Part shown: positions 37,790-46,706 of the stretch, in pieces
How positions within the stretch are numbered: the first letter of the stretch is position 1
How the letters are laid out: the number at the start of each line of letters is the position of its first letter
Source of the DNA: Sulfurimonas lithotrophica
GTDB taxonomy: Bacteria > Campylobacterota > Campylobacteria > Campylobacterales > Sulfurimonadaceae
Length of the DNA: 64,000 nt
Reading direction: 5' to 3'
NCBI RefSeq assembly: GCF_009258225.1
Contig: NZ_CP043617.1
Span: 682,001-746,000 of the forward strand
Program-made: the position numbers and the translations under genes
Notes under the pieces: generated by a model
Database searches by the model: none
What the model saw: only the letters and a program-made list of their open reading frames with translations
What the model was told of the DNA's origin: nothing

Positions 37790-39044
37790 AATATGTGTAA
37801 TAGGTTTGGGGTATGTTGGATTGCCATTAGCTCATGCATTTAGTGAAAAGTATGAAGTTGTAGGATTTGATATCGCACAGTGGCGTATAGATGAACTAAA
37901 CAGTGGTTATGATAGAACTTTAGAACTCTCAAACGACCAAGTCAAGGAATCCTTAGATAATGGTATGAAGTTTTCTTTAAATATTAATGATATAAAAGAT
38001 TGTAATATTTATATAATAACAGTACCTACACCTATTGATGAAAATAAAAGGCCTCTATTAACACCACTTATAAAAGCAAGTGAAACAGTTGGAAAAGTTC
38101 TTAAAAAAAATGATATCGTAATTTACGAATCAACAGTATATCCAGGTGCAACAGAAGAAGAATGTGTACCAGTTTTAGAAAGTGTTTCTGGACTTAAATT
38201 TAATGAAGATTTCTTTTGTGGTTATTCTCCAGAGCGAATTAATCCAGGTGATAAAGAACATACCGTAACAAAAATATTAAAAGTAACATCTGGAAGTACA
38301 CCTGAAATCGGTAAAAAAGTGAATGAACTATATCAAAGTGTGATTACTGCTGGAACCCACCTTGCTCCAACAATGAAAGTTGCTGAAGCGGCAAAAGTTA
38401 TTGAGAACACACAAAGAGATGTAAATATTGCTTTCGTTAATGAACTTGCATTGATTTTTAATAAATTAAATATAGATACAAATGATGTTCTTGAAGCTGC
38501 AGGAACAAAATGGAACTTTTTGAAATTTAAACCTGGTTTAGTCGGCGGACACTGTATAGGTGTTGATCCATATTATTTGGCACACAAAGCACAAGAAGTA
38601 GGATACAATCCGGAAATAATTTTAGCAGGACGTAGACTAAATGATAACATGGGGATTTATGTTGCCAATCAAGTTATAAAACTTATGATAAAAAATGGTT
38701 ATAAAGTTGATGGTGCCAAAGTACTGGTTTTAGGAATTACTTTTAAAGAAAATTGTCCAGATATAAGAAATTCAAGAGTTATAGATATTATTAATGAACT
38801 TAAAGAATTTGGATGTGAGATTGATGTGTATGATCCATGGGCAGATAAACAAGAAGTTGAAAATGAATATGGAATTAAACTTATAGAATCATTAGATAAA
38901 AAAACATATGGAACAACGGTTGTAGCAGTTTCACATGATGAATTCAAAACCATTGATTTAGATAGTACAAAGAATGGTTCAGAAGCTATAGTATATGATT
39001 TAAAATCAATATATGATTATGATAAAGTAAACGGGAGATTATAA
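37782..39044 (+). CDS. UDP-N-acetyl-hexosamine 6-dehydrogenase (WbpA/WbpO/TviB type)
   Basis: It oxidises C6 of a UDP-N-acetylhexosamine to the uronic acid with two NAD+. The 420-residue protein has [10 protein letters not shown] at the N-terminus, the [10 protein letters not shown] loop and the catalytic cysteine C258 in [12 protein letters not shown]. By sequence it resembles the TviB/WbpO branch. By context, with WbpB-, WbpD- and WbpE-like genes directly after it, it should act on UDP-GlcNAc as WbpA does, giving the precursor of UDP-2,3-diacetamido-glucuronate. Confidence 0.88.
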   Translation: MNKICVIGLGYVGLPLAHAFSEKYEVVGFDIAQWRIDELNSGYDRTLELSNDQVKESLDNGMKFSLNINDIKDCNIYIITVPTPIDENKRPLLTPLIKASETVGKVLKKNDIVIYESTVYPGATEEECVPVLESVSGLKFNEDFFCGYSPERINPGDKEHTVTKILKVTSGSTPEIGKKVNELYQSVITAGTHLAPTMKVAEAAKVIENTQRDVNIAFVNELALIFNKLNIDTNDVLEAAGTKWNFLKFKPGLVGGHCIGVDPYYLAHKAQEVGYNPEIILAGRRLNDNMGIYVANQVIKLMIKNGYKVDGAKVLVLGITFKENCPDIRNSRVIDIINELKEFGCEIDVYDPWADKQEVENEYGIKLIESLDKKTYGTTVVAVSHDEFKTIDLDSTKNGSEAIVYDLKSIYDYDKVNGRL

Positions 39045-39046
39045 TA

Positions 39047-40015
39047 ATGCCAAATAGTAAAAATTTTGCACTCATAGGAGCTAGTGGATATATAGCTCCT
39101 AGACATATGAAAGCTATAAAAGAAACAGGGAATAATCTTGTAGCAGCACTTGATCCATATGATGGCATAGGGATTATGGATAGTAACTTTCCTCAGGCTA
39201 ATTTTTTTACAGAATTTGAAAGATTTGATAGGTTTGTAGATAAATGGCATAGGAATGGAAATAAAAAGATAGAGTATATTGGTATAACTTCACCAAATTA
39301 TTTGCATGATTCACATATACGTTTTGCACTTAAAAGTGGAGCAGATGCTATTTGTGAAAAACCACTTGTATTGAATCCTCACAATATTGATCAATTAAAA
39401 GTAATAGAGAATGAAACCGGTAAAAAAGTTTATAATATTTTACAACTTCGTTTACATCCTTCAATAATTGCACTTAAAGAAAAAGTTTCCAAAGAATTAA
39501 AAGAAAATCCAAATAAAATATATGATATTGATTTAACATATCTTACTTCTCGTGGTAAATGGTATTTTGTATCATGGAAAGGTAATGAAGATAAAAGTGG
39601 TGGTATAGCTTCAAATATTGGTGTTCACTTTTATGATATGTTATGTTGGATATTTGGCGATGTAGAAGAAAATATAGTTCATCTAAAAACACCGGATGCA
39701 AATGCAGGTAGCTTTAAACTAAAAAATGCAAATGTAAGGTGGTTTTTAAGTGTAAACTACGACTATATTCCAGAAGAAGTAAAACAAAGAGGACTTACAA
39801 CTTTCCGCTCAATTACGGTTGATGGTAATGAAATAGAGTTTAGCGGAGGCTTTACGGACTTACATACTAGAAGTTATGAAGAGATTTTAGCCGGTAATGG
39901 TTTTGGTTTGGATGAAGCATATGGTTCTATCAGTACAGTAGCTACTATCAGAAATTCTGAAGCTATAGGTATGAAAGGCGATTATCATCCATTTGTTAAG
40001 AAGGTGCTTGTATAA
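39047..40015 (+). CDS. wbpB: UDP-GlcNAc-uronate 3-dehydrogenase (WbpB/WlbA type)
   Basis: A Gfo/Idh/MocA-family enzyme of 322 residues that oxidises C3 of UDP-GlcNAcA to the 3-keto sugar. The Rossmann motif is GASGYIAPRHMKAI, the family motif is CEKPLV (E104-K105-P106), and a GVHFYDML helix carries the expected histidine. The product is used by the aminotransferase encoded two genes later. It lies two bases after the dehydrogenase gene and one step before the acetyltransferase. Confidence 0.9.
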   Translation: MPNSKNFALIGASGYIAPRHMKAIKETGNNLVAALDPYDGIGIMDSNFPQANFFTEFERFDRFVDKWHRNGNKKIEYIGITSPNYLHDSHIRFALKSGADAICEKPLVLNPHNIDQLKVIENETGKKVYNILQLRLHPSIIALKEKVSKELKENPNKIYDIDLTYLTSRGKWYFVSWKGNEDKSGGIASNIGVHFYDMLCWIFGDVEENIVHLKTPDANAGSFKLKNANVRWFLSVNYDYIPEEVKQRGLTTFRSITVDGNEIEFSGGFTDLHTRSYEEILAGNGFGLDEAYGSISTVATIRNSEAIGMKGDYHPFVKKVLV

Positions 40016-40585
40016 ATGTCTGAATTTTTTTCACATGAATCATCTTTTGTAGATGATAATGTAAGTATAGGAAAAGGTACTAAAATTTGGCATTTTTCAC
40101 ATGTTTTATCAGGAACAACTATAGGTAAAAACTGCTCATTTGGACAAAACTGTGTAGTGGGGCCTAAAGTTAATATTGGAAACGGTGTAAAAGTTCAAAA
40201 CAATATTTCTATTTATGAGGGTGTAGAAGTTGAAGATGATGTATTTCTTGGACCATCTATGGTATTTACCAATGTTATAAATCCAAGAGCATTTATTGTA
40301 AGACGAGATGAATTTAAAAAAACACTTTTAAAATGTGGTTGCTCTGTAGGAGCAAATGCTACTATTGTATGTGGTACAACAATAGGAGAATATGCACTTA
40401 TAGGAAGTGGAGCAGTCGTAAATAAAGATGTGAAACCATATGCACTTATGGTAGGTGTGCCTGCAAAACAGATAGGCTGGGTAGGAATATCCGGAAATAC
40501 CTTAGAATTTGATAATAATCAAGCTGAAGACGAATATGCTACATATAAACTTGTTAATGATAATCTAGAGGTTATAAAAAAATGA
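40016..40585 (+). CDS. wbpD: UDP-3-amino-uronate N-acetyltransferase (WbpD/WlbB type)
   Basis: A left-handed beta-helix acetyltransferase of 189 residues, with hexapeptide repeats across most of its length ([31 protein letters not shown]) and the [16 protein letters not shown] turn that shapes the acetyl-CoA site. It acetylates the 3-amino group of UDP-GlcNAc(3NH2)A. It directly follows wbpB without a gap and overlaps the aminotransferase gene by four bases. Confidence 0.9.
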   Translation: MSEFFSHESSFVDDNVSIGKGTKIWHFSHVLSGTTIGKNCSFGQNCVVGPKVNIGNGVKVQNNISIYEGVEVEDDVFLGPSMVFTNVINPRAFIVRRDEFKKTLLKCGCSVGANATIVCGTTIGEYALIGSGAVVNKDVKPYALMVGVPAKQIGWVGISGNTLEFDNNQAEDEYATYKLVNDNLEVIKK

Positions 40586-41673
40586 AGATAGACTTCGCAA
40601 ACTTACAATATCAACACGAATTATATAATAATGAAATTGAAGAGGCTATATTAAATGTAGCAAGAAATTGTAACTTCATTATGGGTAGTGAAGTACAAGA
40701 ACTAGAAAAAAGCTTAGAAGATTTTACAGGTGCTAAATATGCTATTTCTTGTAGTAGCGGAACTGATGCGTTGATATTAGCTATGATGGCACTAGATATA
40801 AAACCTGGCGATGAGATCATAACTACACCTTTTACATTTATAGCTACTGCTGAGACTATTGCACTTTTGGGTGCGACTCCAGTATTTGTAGATATAGATG
40901 AAAAAACATACAATATTGACACATCTAAAATAGAAGAAAAGATCACGCCAAAAACCAAAGCAATCATCCCTGTAAGTCTTTACGGACAACCAGCAGATAT
41001 GGAAGCTATACAAACAATAGCTGATAATCATAACTTGAAAATTATTATAGATGGTGCTCAAAGTTTTGGAAGTACATTTAACGGTAAAACTGATAGTAAT
41101 TTAGGTGATATTTCTACTACATCTTTTTTCCCGGCTAAACCTTTAGGATGTTACGGTGATGGTGGTGCAGTTTTTACTAACGATGAAAAACTAGCTACTA
41201 AAATGAAACAACTTCGTGTTCATGGACAAAATGAACGATACTACCATAAATATATTGGTATAGGTGGAAGACTTGACACTATCCAAGCTGCAGTTTTAAA
41301 TGTAAAGTTAAAATACTATAAAAAAGATTTATCTTTAAGACAAGAAGTCGCTGTTAAATATACTAAATCTTTAGAAAAGAAAAATGATATAGTCCTTCCA
41401 TATGTAGATGATAAAGCAACATCAGCGTGGGCACAATATTCTGTTAGAGTAAAAAACCGTGATTCTCTTCAAACTAAGTTAAAAGAAGTAGGAATTCCAA
41501 CTGCTGTTCATTATCCAATGCCTTTACATCTTCAAGAGTGCTTTGAATATTTAGGGTATAAAAAAGGTGATTTTCCTATATCCGAAGTTGTATCAAATGA
41601 AATAATGAGTCTACCTATGAATCCATATATTTCTAATGAAGATATTAGCTATATTTCAAAGGAACTAATATGA
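40582..41673 (+). CDS. wbpE: UDP-3-keto-uronate aminotransferase (WbpE/WlbC type)
   Basis: A PLP-dependent DegT/DnrJ/EryC1-family aminotransferase of 363 residues that installs the 3-amino group. The PLP lysine is K186 in [14 protein letters not shown], and [10 protein letters not shown] holds the cofactor aspartate. With its three neighbours it completes the route to UDP-2,3-diacetamido-2,3-dideoxy-glucuronate. It overlaps cysD by four bases. Confidence 0.9.
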   Translation: MKIDFANLQYQHELYNNEIEEAILNVARNCNFIMGSEVQELEKSLEDFTGAKYAISCSSGTDALILAMMALDIKPGDEIITTPFTFIATAETIALLGATPVFVDIDEKTYNIDTSKIEEKITPKTKAIIPVSLYGQPADMEAIQTIADNHNLKIIIDGAQSFGSTFNGKTDSNLGDISTTSFFPAKPLGCYGDGGAVFTNDEKLATKMKQLRVHGQNERYYHKYIGIGGRLDTIQAAVLNVKLKYYKKDLSLRQEVAVKYTKSLEKKNDIVLPYVDDKATSAWAQYSVRVKNRDSLQTKLKEVGIPTAVHYPMPLHLQECFEYLGYKKGDFPISEVVSNEIMSLPMNPYISNEDISYISKELI

Positions 41674-42581
41674 TAGATAAAAAAAAACTAACACATTTAA
41701 AACAGCTTGAAGCAGAATCTATTCATATAATGCGTGAAGTTATAGCTGAGTTTCAAAATCCTGCTATGCTTTACAGTGTAGGTAAGGATAGTTCTGTAAT
41801 GCTACATTTATTACAAAAAGCATTCTATCCTGCACCACCACCGTTACCGCTTGTACATGTTGATACAAAATGGAAATTTAAAGAGATGATAGAATTTCGT
41901 GATCGTAGAGCAAAAGAGGTTGGAATGGAACTGATAGTTTATTCAAATCCTAAAGGTGAAGAGATGGATATATCACCTTTTAAACATGGCTCAGCTCTTC
42001 ATACTGATGTAATGAAAACTGAAGGACTAAAGCAGATGCTTGATATTCAAAAGTTTGATGCTGTTTTTGGCGGGGCAAGGCGTGATGAGGAAAAGTCTCG
42101 TGCAAAAGAGCGTATATACTCATTTCGTGATGAAAATCATAGATGGGATCCAAAAAACCAAAGACCAGAACTTTGGAATATTTATAATGGCAGACATACT
42201 AAAGGTGAGTCTATTCGTGTATTTCCTTTAAGTAACTGGACAGAGTTAGATATATGGCAATATATATATTTGGAGTCTATCCCTATTCCTGATTTGTATT
42301 TTTCAAAAAAACGTCCTGTAGTTGAATATATGGGCACTAAAATCCTTGTTGATGATGAACGTATGCCAAAAGAATTGGCAGATACTGCAAAGATGGAAGA
42401 TGTAAGATTCCGTACTCTTGGTTGTTATCCATTAACAGGTGCAGTAAACTCTGAAGCTTCAACATTACCTGAAATTATTCAAGAAATGTTAGTATGTACG
42501 ACAAGTGAGCGTCAAGGTCGTTTGATAGACAGTGATGGTGATGCTTCTATGGAGAAGAAAAAACAAGAGGGGTATTTTTAA
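41670..42581 (+). CDS. cysD: Sulfate adenylyltransferase subunit 2
   Basis: The catalytic subunit of ATP sulfurylase, which makes adenosine-5'-phosphosulfate (APS) with the GTPase CysN. It has the PP-loop [12 protein letters not shown] and [21 protein letters not shown], both diagnostic, and 303 residues is normal. It sits in the middle of a glycan operon, with no sulfite-forming reductase genes in the window, so the APS is likely meant for sulfation rather than cysteine synthesis. Confidence 0.95.
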   Translation: MIDKKKLTHLKQLEAESIHIMREVIAEFQNPAMLYSVGKDSSVMLHLLQKAFYPAPPPLPLVHVDTKWKFKEMIEFRDRRAKEVGMELIVYSNPKGEEMDISPFKHGSALHTDVMKTEGLKQMLDIQKFDAVFGGARRDEEKSRAKERIYSFRDENHRWDPKNQRPELWNIYNGRHTKGESIRVFPLSNWTELDIWQYIYLESIPIPDLYFSKKRPVVEYMGTKILVDDERMPKELADTAKMEDVRFRTLGCYPLTGAVNSEASTLPEIIQEMLVCTTSERQGRLIDSDGDASMEKKKQEGYF

Positions 42582-44044
42582 TGGCTCATCAGTCAGACTT
42601 AATAGCAACAGATATTGAAAAATATCTACATGAACATGAAAATAAAGAGATATTACGTTTTATAACTTGTGGAAGTGTAGATGATGGGAAAAGTACTTTA
42701 ATCGGTAGGCTTCTTTACGATTCTAAAATGATATTTGAAGATCAACTAAGTGCAATAGAGAAAGATTCAAAAAAGAGTGGTACAACAGGTGATAAAATAG
42801 ACTTGGCACTTTTAGTCGATGGGCTGGCTTCTGAGAGAGAACAAGGTATTACGATAGATGTAGCATACAGGTTTTTCTCAACCGATAAAAGAAAATTTAT
42901 AATAGCGGATACTCCGGGGCATGAACAATACACTAGAAATATGGCAACAGGTGCTTCTATGGCAGATGTTGCAATCATACTTATAGATGCAAGACAAGGT
43001 GTTCTTACTCAAACAAAACGTCACTCATATATATCTTCTCTTTTGGGTATTAAAAATATTATTGTAGCTATAAACAAAATGGACTTAGTTGATTTCTCAC
43101 AAGAGAGATTTGAAGAGATTAAGTCTGATTACGAAAAAGTCATACCAAATCTACCACATCATCAGGATATAGGATTTACATATATTCCTATATCTGCATT
43201 AGACGGTGATAATATTGTCAGTATATCTGAAAAATCATCTTGGTATGATGGGAAACCATTGATGGAACTTTTAGATACTATAGAAGTTAATAAAAAAGAA
43301 AGTAAACATTTTAGACTTCCGGTTCAATATGTTAATCGTCCACATCTTAATTTTAGAGGTTTTTGTGGAACAATTGCTAGTGGTGAAATAAGTGTAGGTG
43401 ATAAGATAACAGTACTACCTTCAAGAAAAACTTCCAAAGTAAAATCTATAGTATCTAATGATGTTAAAGAACTCAGACCAAAAACTAAAGATGAGGAAGT
43501 TGAATCTATTGACAGAGCATTCGCGCCTATGGCAACAACTCTTACTCTTGAGGATGAGATAGATATAAGCCGTGGTGATATGATAGTGAAAACTTCAGAT
43601 ATTCCAGATGTATCTAATAAGTTTAGTGTTATGTTAGTTTGGATGAGTGAAAAACCTATGTTATTAAACTCAAATTATATTATAAAAAGAGCTACCTCTG
43701 TTATAAATGGATCGTTTAAATCAGTAGAGTATAAAAAAGATATAAACACATTCGATGAATTAGGTTCAGCTACTTTAGAATTAAATGATATAGCAAAATG
43801 TACATTGTCATTAGATAGAAAAATAGCAGTAGATCCATATAATGAAAATCGCTATACGGGAAGTTTTATAATTATAGACAGGTACACAAACAATACGGTC
43901 GGTGCCGGTATGATAAACTCATCAATCATAAATGATTCTATGGATGATGAAGTATCTCAAAAAGAATATACTGAAGCTGAGAAAGAGTTAAATGCTTACA
44001 TTAGAAAAAACTTCCCGGAATGGGAATGTAAGGCAATATTTTAA
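42581..44044 (+). CDS. cysN: Sulfate adenylyltransferase subunit 1 (GTPase)
   Basis: An EF-Tu-like GTPase that drives APS formation by CysD. Its G motifs are GSVDDGKSTL, DTPGHEQYTRNM and NKMDLVD. At 487 residues it ends after the translation-factor beta-barrels and has no CysC kinase domain fused, unlike NodQ-type proteins. The kinase is supplied by separate genes downstream. It overlaps each neighbour by one base. Confidence 0.95.
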   Translation: MAHQSDLIATDIEKYLHEHENKEILRFITCGSVDDGKSTLIGRLLYDSKMIFEDQLSAIEKDSKKSGTTGDKIDLALLVDGLASEREQGITIDVAYRFFSTDKRKFIIADTPGHEQYTRNMATGASMADVAIILIDARQGVLTQTKRHSYISSLLGIKNIIVAINKMDLVDFSQERFEEIKSDYEKVIPNLPHHQDIGFTYIPISALDGDNIVSISEKSSWYDGKPLMELLDTIEVNKKESKHFRLPVQYVNRPHLNFRGFCGTIASGEISVGDKITVLPSRKTSKVKSIVSNDVKELRPKTKDEEVESIDRAFAPMATTLTLEDEIDISRGDMIVKTSDIPDVSNKFSVMLVWMSEKPMLLNSNYIIKRATSVINGSFKSVEYKKDINTFDELGSATLELNDIAKCTLSLDRKIAVDPYNENRYTGSFIIIDRYTNNTVGAGMINSSIINDSMDDEVSQKEYTEAEKELNAYIRKNFPEWECKAIF

Positions 44045-44769
44045 TGTATAAGGATACAAATAAACGCTCAATTGCCAAAGGGGTAAGTTGGCGTTTTTTT
44101 GCTACAACAACTACTATTATTATTGTATATGTGTTTTTTGGACGACTTGATTTAGCTATTGCTGCAGGTTTACTTGAGACAGTAGCTAAGATTGGTCTTT
44201 ACTGGGCACATGAAAGAGCTTGGTTTAAAATAAAATGGGGTCGTAAAAAGATTGAACCATTCAACATTTGGTTTACTGGACTTCCACTTTCTGGAAAAAC
44301 AACAATAGCTGATGCTGTTTATAAAGAGTTAGAAAAGTTAGATATTCCAATAGAGAGAATAGATTCAAAAGATATTAGAGATATTGCTCCAAATATAGGG
44401 TTTAGTAGAGAAGACAGAAATAGGCATATGCACCGTATTGGTCATCTTATAAAAACACTTCAGAATAATTCTGTTTCAACAGTTGCATCATTTGTAAGTC
44501 CATATCGAGAATCTCGTAAAGCTATCCGCGATATGGTTAAAAATAATGTTGTGGTATATGTTAAAGCAGATATTGAAACTTGTAAAGTACGTGATTATAA
44601 AGGTGTTTACAAAAAAGCAATTAGTGGTGAACTGAAAAACTTTTCAGGTGTAAACGATGTTTATGAAGAACCACAACATGCTGAAATAATAATAAATACG
44701 GACAATACAAGTGTAGAAGAAGCTACGATAATTATTGTTAAATATATAAAGAAGAACTATGTCAAGTAA
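44044..44769 (+). CDS. DUF2061 membrane domain fused to adenylylsulfate-kinase-like domain
   Basis: A 241-residue fusion. Residues about 8-63 form a DUF2061-like domain with two membrane helices (SIAKGVSWRFFATTTT... and a second one with WAHERAW). Residues about 72-241 resemble APS kinase: Walker A GLPLSGKTT, GFSREDRNRHMHRIGHL and ASFVSPYRESR. The sugar/APS loop differs from CysC (IDSKDIRD in place of the DGDN loop). It may be a membrane-tethered APS kinase, a regulator, or a kinase for another substrate. It lies between cysN and cysC, overlapping cysC by 11 bases. Confidence 0.82.
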   Translation: MYKDTNKRSIAKGVSWRFFATTTTIIIVYVFFGRLDLAIAAGLLETVAKIGLYWAHERAWFKIKWGRKKIEPFNIWFTGLPLSGKTTIADAVYKELEKLDIPIERIDSKDIRDIAPNIGFSREDRNRHMHRIGHLIKTLQNNSVSTVASFVSPYRESRKAIRDMVKNNVVVYVKADIETCKVRDYKGVYKKAISGELKNFSGVNDVYEEPQHAEIIINTDNTSVEEATIIIVKYIKKNYVK

Positions 44770-45364
44770 TGAAAATATAGTATGGCATAATCACCATGTA
44801 AGTAAAGAAGAACGAAGTCAGTTGAAAATACAAAAGCCTTGTATACTTTGGTTTACAGGACTTAGTGGAAGTGGAAAATCAACTGTTGCAAATGCAGTAG
44901 AAACTAAACTTTTAGAATTAGGAAAGCATACTTATTTACTAGATGGTGATAATATCCGCATGGGATTAAATCGTGGTCTAACTTTTTCAGATAAAGACAG
45001 AGTGGAAAATATTCGTCGTATTGGAGAGGTGGCAAAACTATTTGTAGATAGTGGTATAATAGTTTTGAGTGCTTTTATATCACCATTTTTAGATGATAGA
45101 CAACAGGTTAGAAATCTTGTTCAAGACGGGGAATTTATAGAAATATTTGTAGATACTCCACTGGATATTTGTGAAAAGCGTGATCCAAAAGGACTTTACA
45201 AAAAAGCTAGAAACGGTGTGATTCGAAATTTTACAGGTATAAGCTCACCCTACGAAGCTCCAGAAAATGCTGAAATACATTTAATCAATGATAATATAAG
45301 TATAGAAGAGGCTGCTTCTAAAGTAGTTGACTACTTAAAAGAAAAAGGTTATTTAGATGCTTAA
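44759..45364 (+). CDS. cysC: Adenylylsulfate kinase
   Basis: It phosphorylates APS to PAPS, the universal sulfate donor. All family motifs are present: GLSGSGKSTVANAV, LDGDNIRMGLNRGL, FSDKDRVENIRRIGEV, AFISPF and the KARNGVIRNFTGISSPYE lid. At 201 residues it is of usual length. It follows the DUF2061 fusion protein, giving the operon two APS-kinase-like genes. It overlaps cysQ by eight bases. Confidence 0.95.
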   Translation: MSSNENIVWHNHHVSKEERSQLKIQKPCILWFTGLSGSGKSTVANAVETKLLELGKHTYLLDGDNIRMGLNRGLTFSDKDRVENIRRIGEVAKLFVDSGIIVLSAFISPFLDDRQQVRNLVQDGEFIEIFVDTPLDICEKRDPKGLYKKARNGVIRNFTGISSPYEAPENAEIHLINDNISIEEAASKVVDYLKEKGYLDA

Positions 45365-46112
45365 CACAATAAACATAGATGAAATTAAAAAAATAGCTTT
45401 AGAGGCAGGTGAAGCTATTATGAAAATATATAATAAAGACTTTTCTGTAGAATATAAAGATGATAAATCACCACTAACTGAGGCAGATTTAAAATCAAAT
45501 GACATAATATGTACCAAACTACAAGAACTTTACCCTAATATTCCTATTATGTCTGAAGAGAATAAGCAAGTAGAATATGAACTTAGAAAAAACTGGGAAT
45601 ATTACTGGTGCATCGATCCAATAGATGGAACTAAAGAGTTTATTAAAAAGAATGATGAGTTTACTGTTAATATAGCACTTATAGAAAAGAGTATTCCTGT
45701 TTTAGGTGTAGTATATGCTCCTGCAATTAATGAGATGTATAGCGCAAAGAAGAATCAAGGTGCTTTTAAAAATGGAGAAAAACTTCCTTTATACATAAAT
45801 AAAACTCCAGAAGAAAAATTAAGTGTCGTTGCTTCAAAGTCACATCTTTCAGTTGAAACTCAAGAATTTATATACTCGTTAGAAACGAATAAAATAGAAC
45901 AAGTTTCAAAGGGGAGTTCTCTTAAATTATGTATGGTGGCTGAAGGGATAGCAGATATTTATCCAAGACTTGCTCCAACAATGGAGTGGGATACAGCAGC
46001 TGCTGATGCCATAGTTAGAGAGAGTGGAAAAATGACTTATCAGTTTAATAATAAGATACCTGTAACTTATAATAAAGAAAATTTATTAAATCCTTGGTTT
46101 ATAGTACAATAA
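45357..46112 (+). CDS. cysQ: 3'(2'),5'-bisphosphate nucleotidase
   Basis: An inositol-monophosphatase-family enzyme that hydrolyses PAP, the by-product of every sulfotransferase reaction, to AMP. The metal site is formed by SEE (MSEENK), DPIDGTKEF and EWDTAAADAI. At 251 residues it is typical. It closes the PAPS cycle begun by CysD, CysN and CysC, and supports real use of PAPS by the sulfotransferase encoded at 54065. Confidence 0.93.
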   Translation: MLNTINIDEIKKIALEAGEAIMKIYNKDFSVEYKDDKSPLTEADLKSNDIICTKLQELYPNIPIMSEENKQVEYELRKNWEYYWCIDPIDGTKEFIKKNDEFTVNIALIEKSIPVLGVVYAPAINEMYSAKKNQGAFKNGEKLPLYINKTPEEKLSVVASKSHLSVETQEFIYSLETNKIEQVSKGSSLKLCMVAEGIADIYPRLAPTMEWDTAAADAIVRESGKMTYQFNNKIPVTYNKENLLNPWFIVQ

Positions 46113-46147
46113 CAGATAGTTTTGAAAAATTATATAAATGGAACAAC

Positions 46148-46537
46148 ATGTCAAATAAAATAAAACTAAAAGATATAAAGATATTTTCTATAATTTGGAT
46201 AATTATATTTAGTTCAATATTTTTTTATCAATTTGTAAAATATAATGAAGTTATAAGAACAATACTAATTACTATAATATTATTAACTTTAGTATTGCTT
46301 TTTAAACCAACGGTATTAGTAAAACCATACCTTATATGGATTAAAGTTGGTGAATTTATAGGTAATATAATATCAAAAGTAATAATGACAGTTTTATATT
46401 TTGGATTATTTACACCTGTTTCTATAATACTTAAAGTACTCGGTAAAGATTTATTAAGAAAAAAAATGAATAATGATGAATCTACATATTGGATACAAAG
46501 AGAAACTCAACCACAATCAATGAAAAATCAATTTTAG
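46148..46537 (+). CDS. SxtJ-like small membrane protein
   Basis: A 129-residue protein with two or three membrane helices (about 9-30, 36-57 and 70-95) and a polar tail. It sits directly before a DUF5989 gene and a carbamoyltransferase gene, the arrangement in which SxtJ-family proteins are usually found. Function is unknown; a membrane scaffold for the carbamoyltransferase is a guess. I take the ATG at 46148 rather than the 18-codon extension that overlaps cysQ. Confidence 0.7.
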   Translation: MSNKIKLKDIKIFSIIWIIIFSSIFFYQFVKYNEVIRTILITIILLTLVLLFKPTVLVKPYLIWIKVGEFIGNIISKVIMTVLYFGLFTPVSIILKVLGKDLLRKKMNNDESTYWIQRETQPQSMKNQF

Positions 46538-46547
46538 GAATAATTAA

Positions 46548-46697
46548 ATGTCAATGTTAAAAGAACTATGGGCTTTTATGAAGGTAAGAAAAAAGTTTTG
46601 GTTAGCACCAATAATTGTGATTATGCTTGGTCTGGGTGCTTTAATCGTATTATCTCAGGGTAGTGCAGTTGCTCCTTTTATATATACTTTATTTTAG
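46548..46697 (+). CDS. DUF5989-like 49-residue membrane peptide
   Basis: A short open frame with one membrane helix (about residues 18-38, APIIVIMLGLGALIVLS) after a basic helix MLKELWAFMKVRKKFW. It ends SAVAPFIYTLF, typical of the tiny proteins that sit between sxtJ and carbamoyltransferase genes. GGAA lies nine bases before the ATG and the next ATG follows ten bases after its stop, so it fits the operon well. Function unknown. Confidence 0.8.
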   Translation: MSMLKELWAFMKVRKKFWLAPIIVIMLGLGALIVLSQGSAVAPFIYTLF

Positions 46698-46706
46698 GAA
46701 GTATTT

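Noticed and set aside
41670-46112. Assimilatory sulfate reduction operon
   Set aside because: No cysH, cysI or cysJ is near, while cysQ, a sulfotransferase and glycan genes are in the same run.
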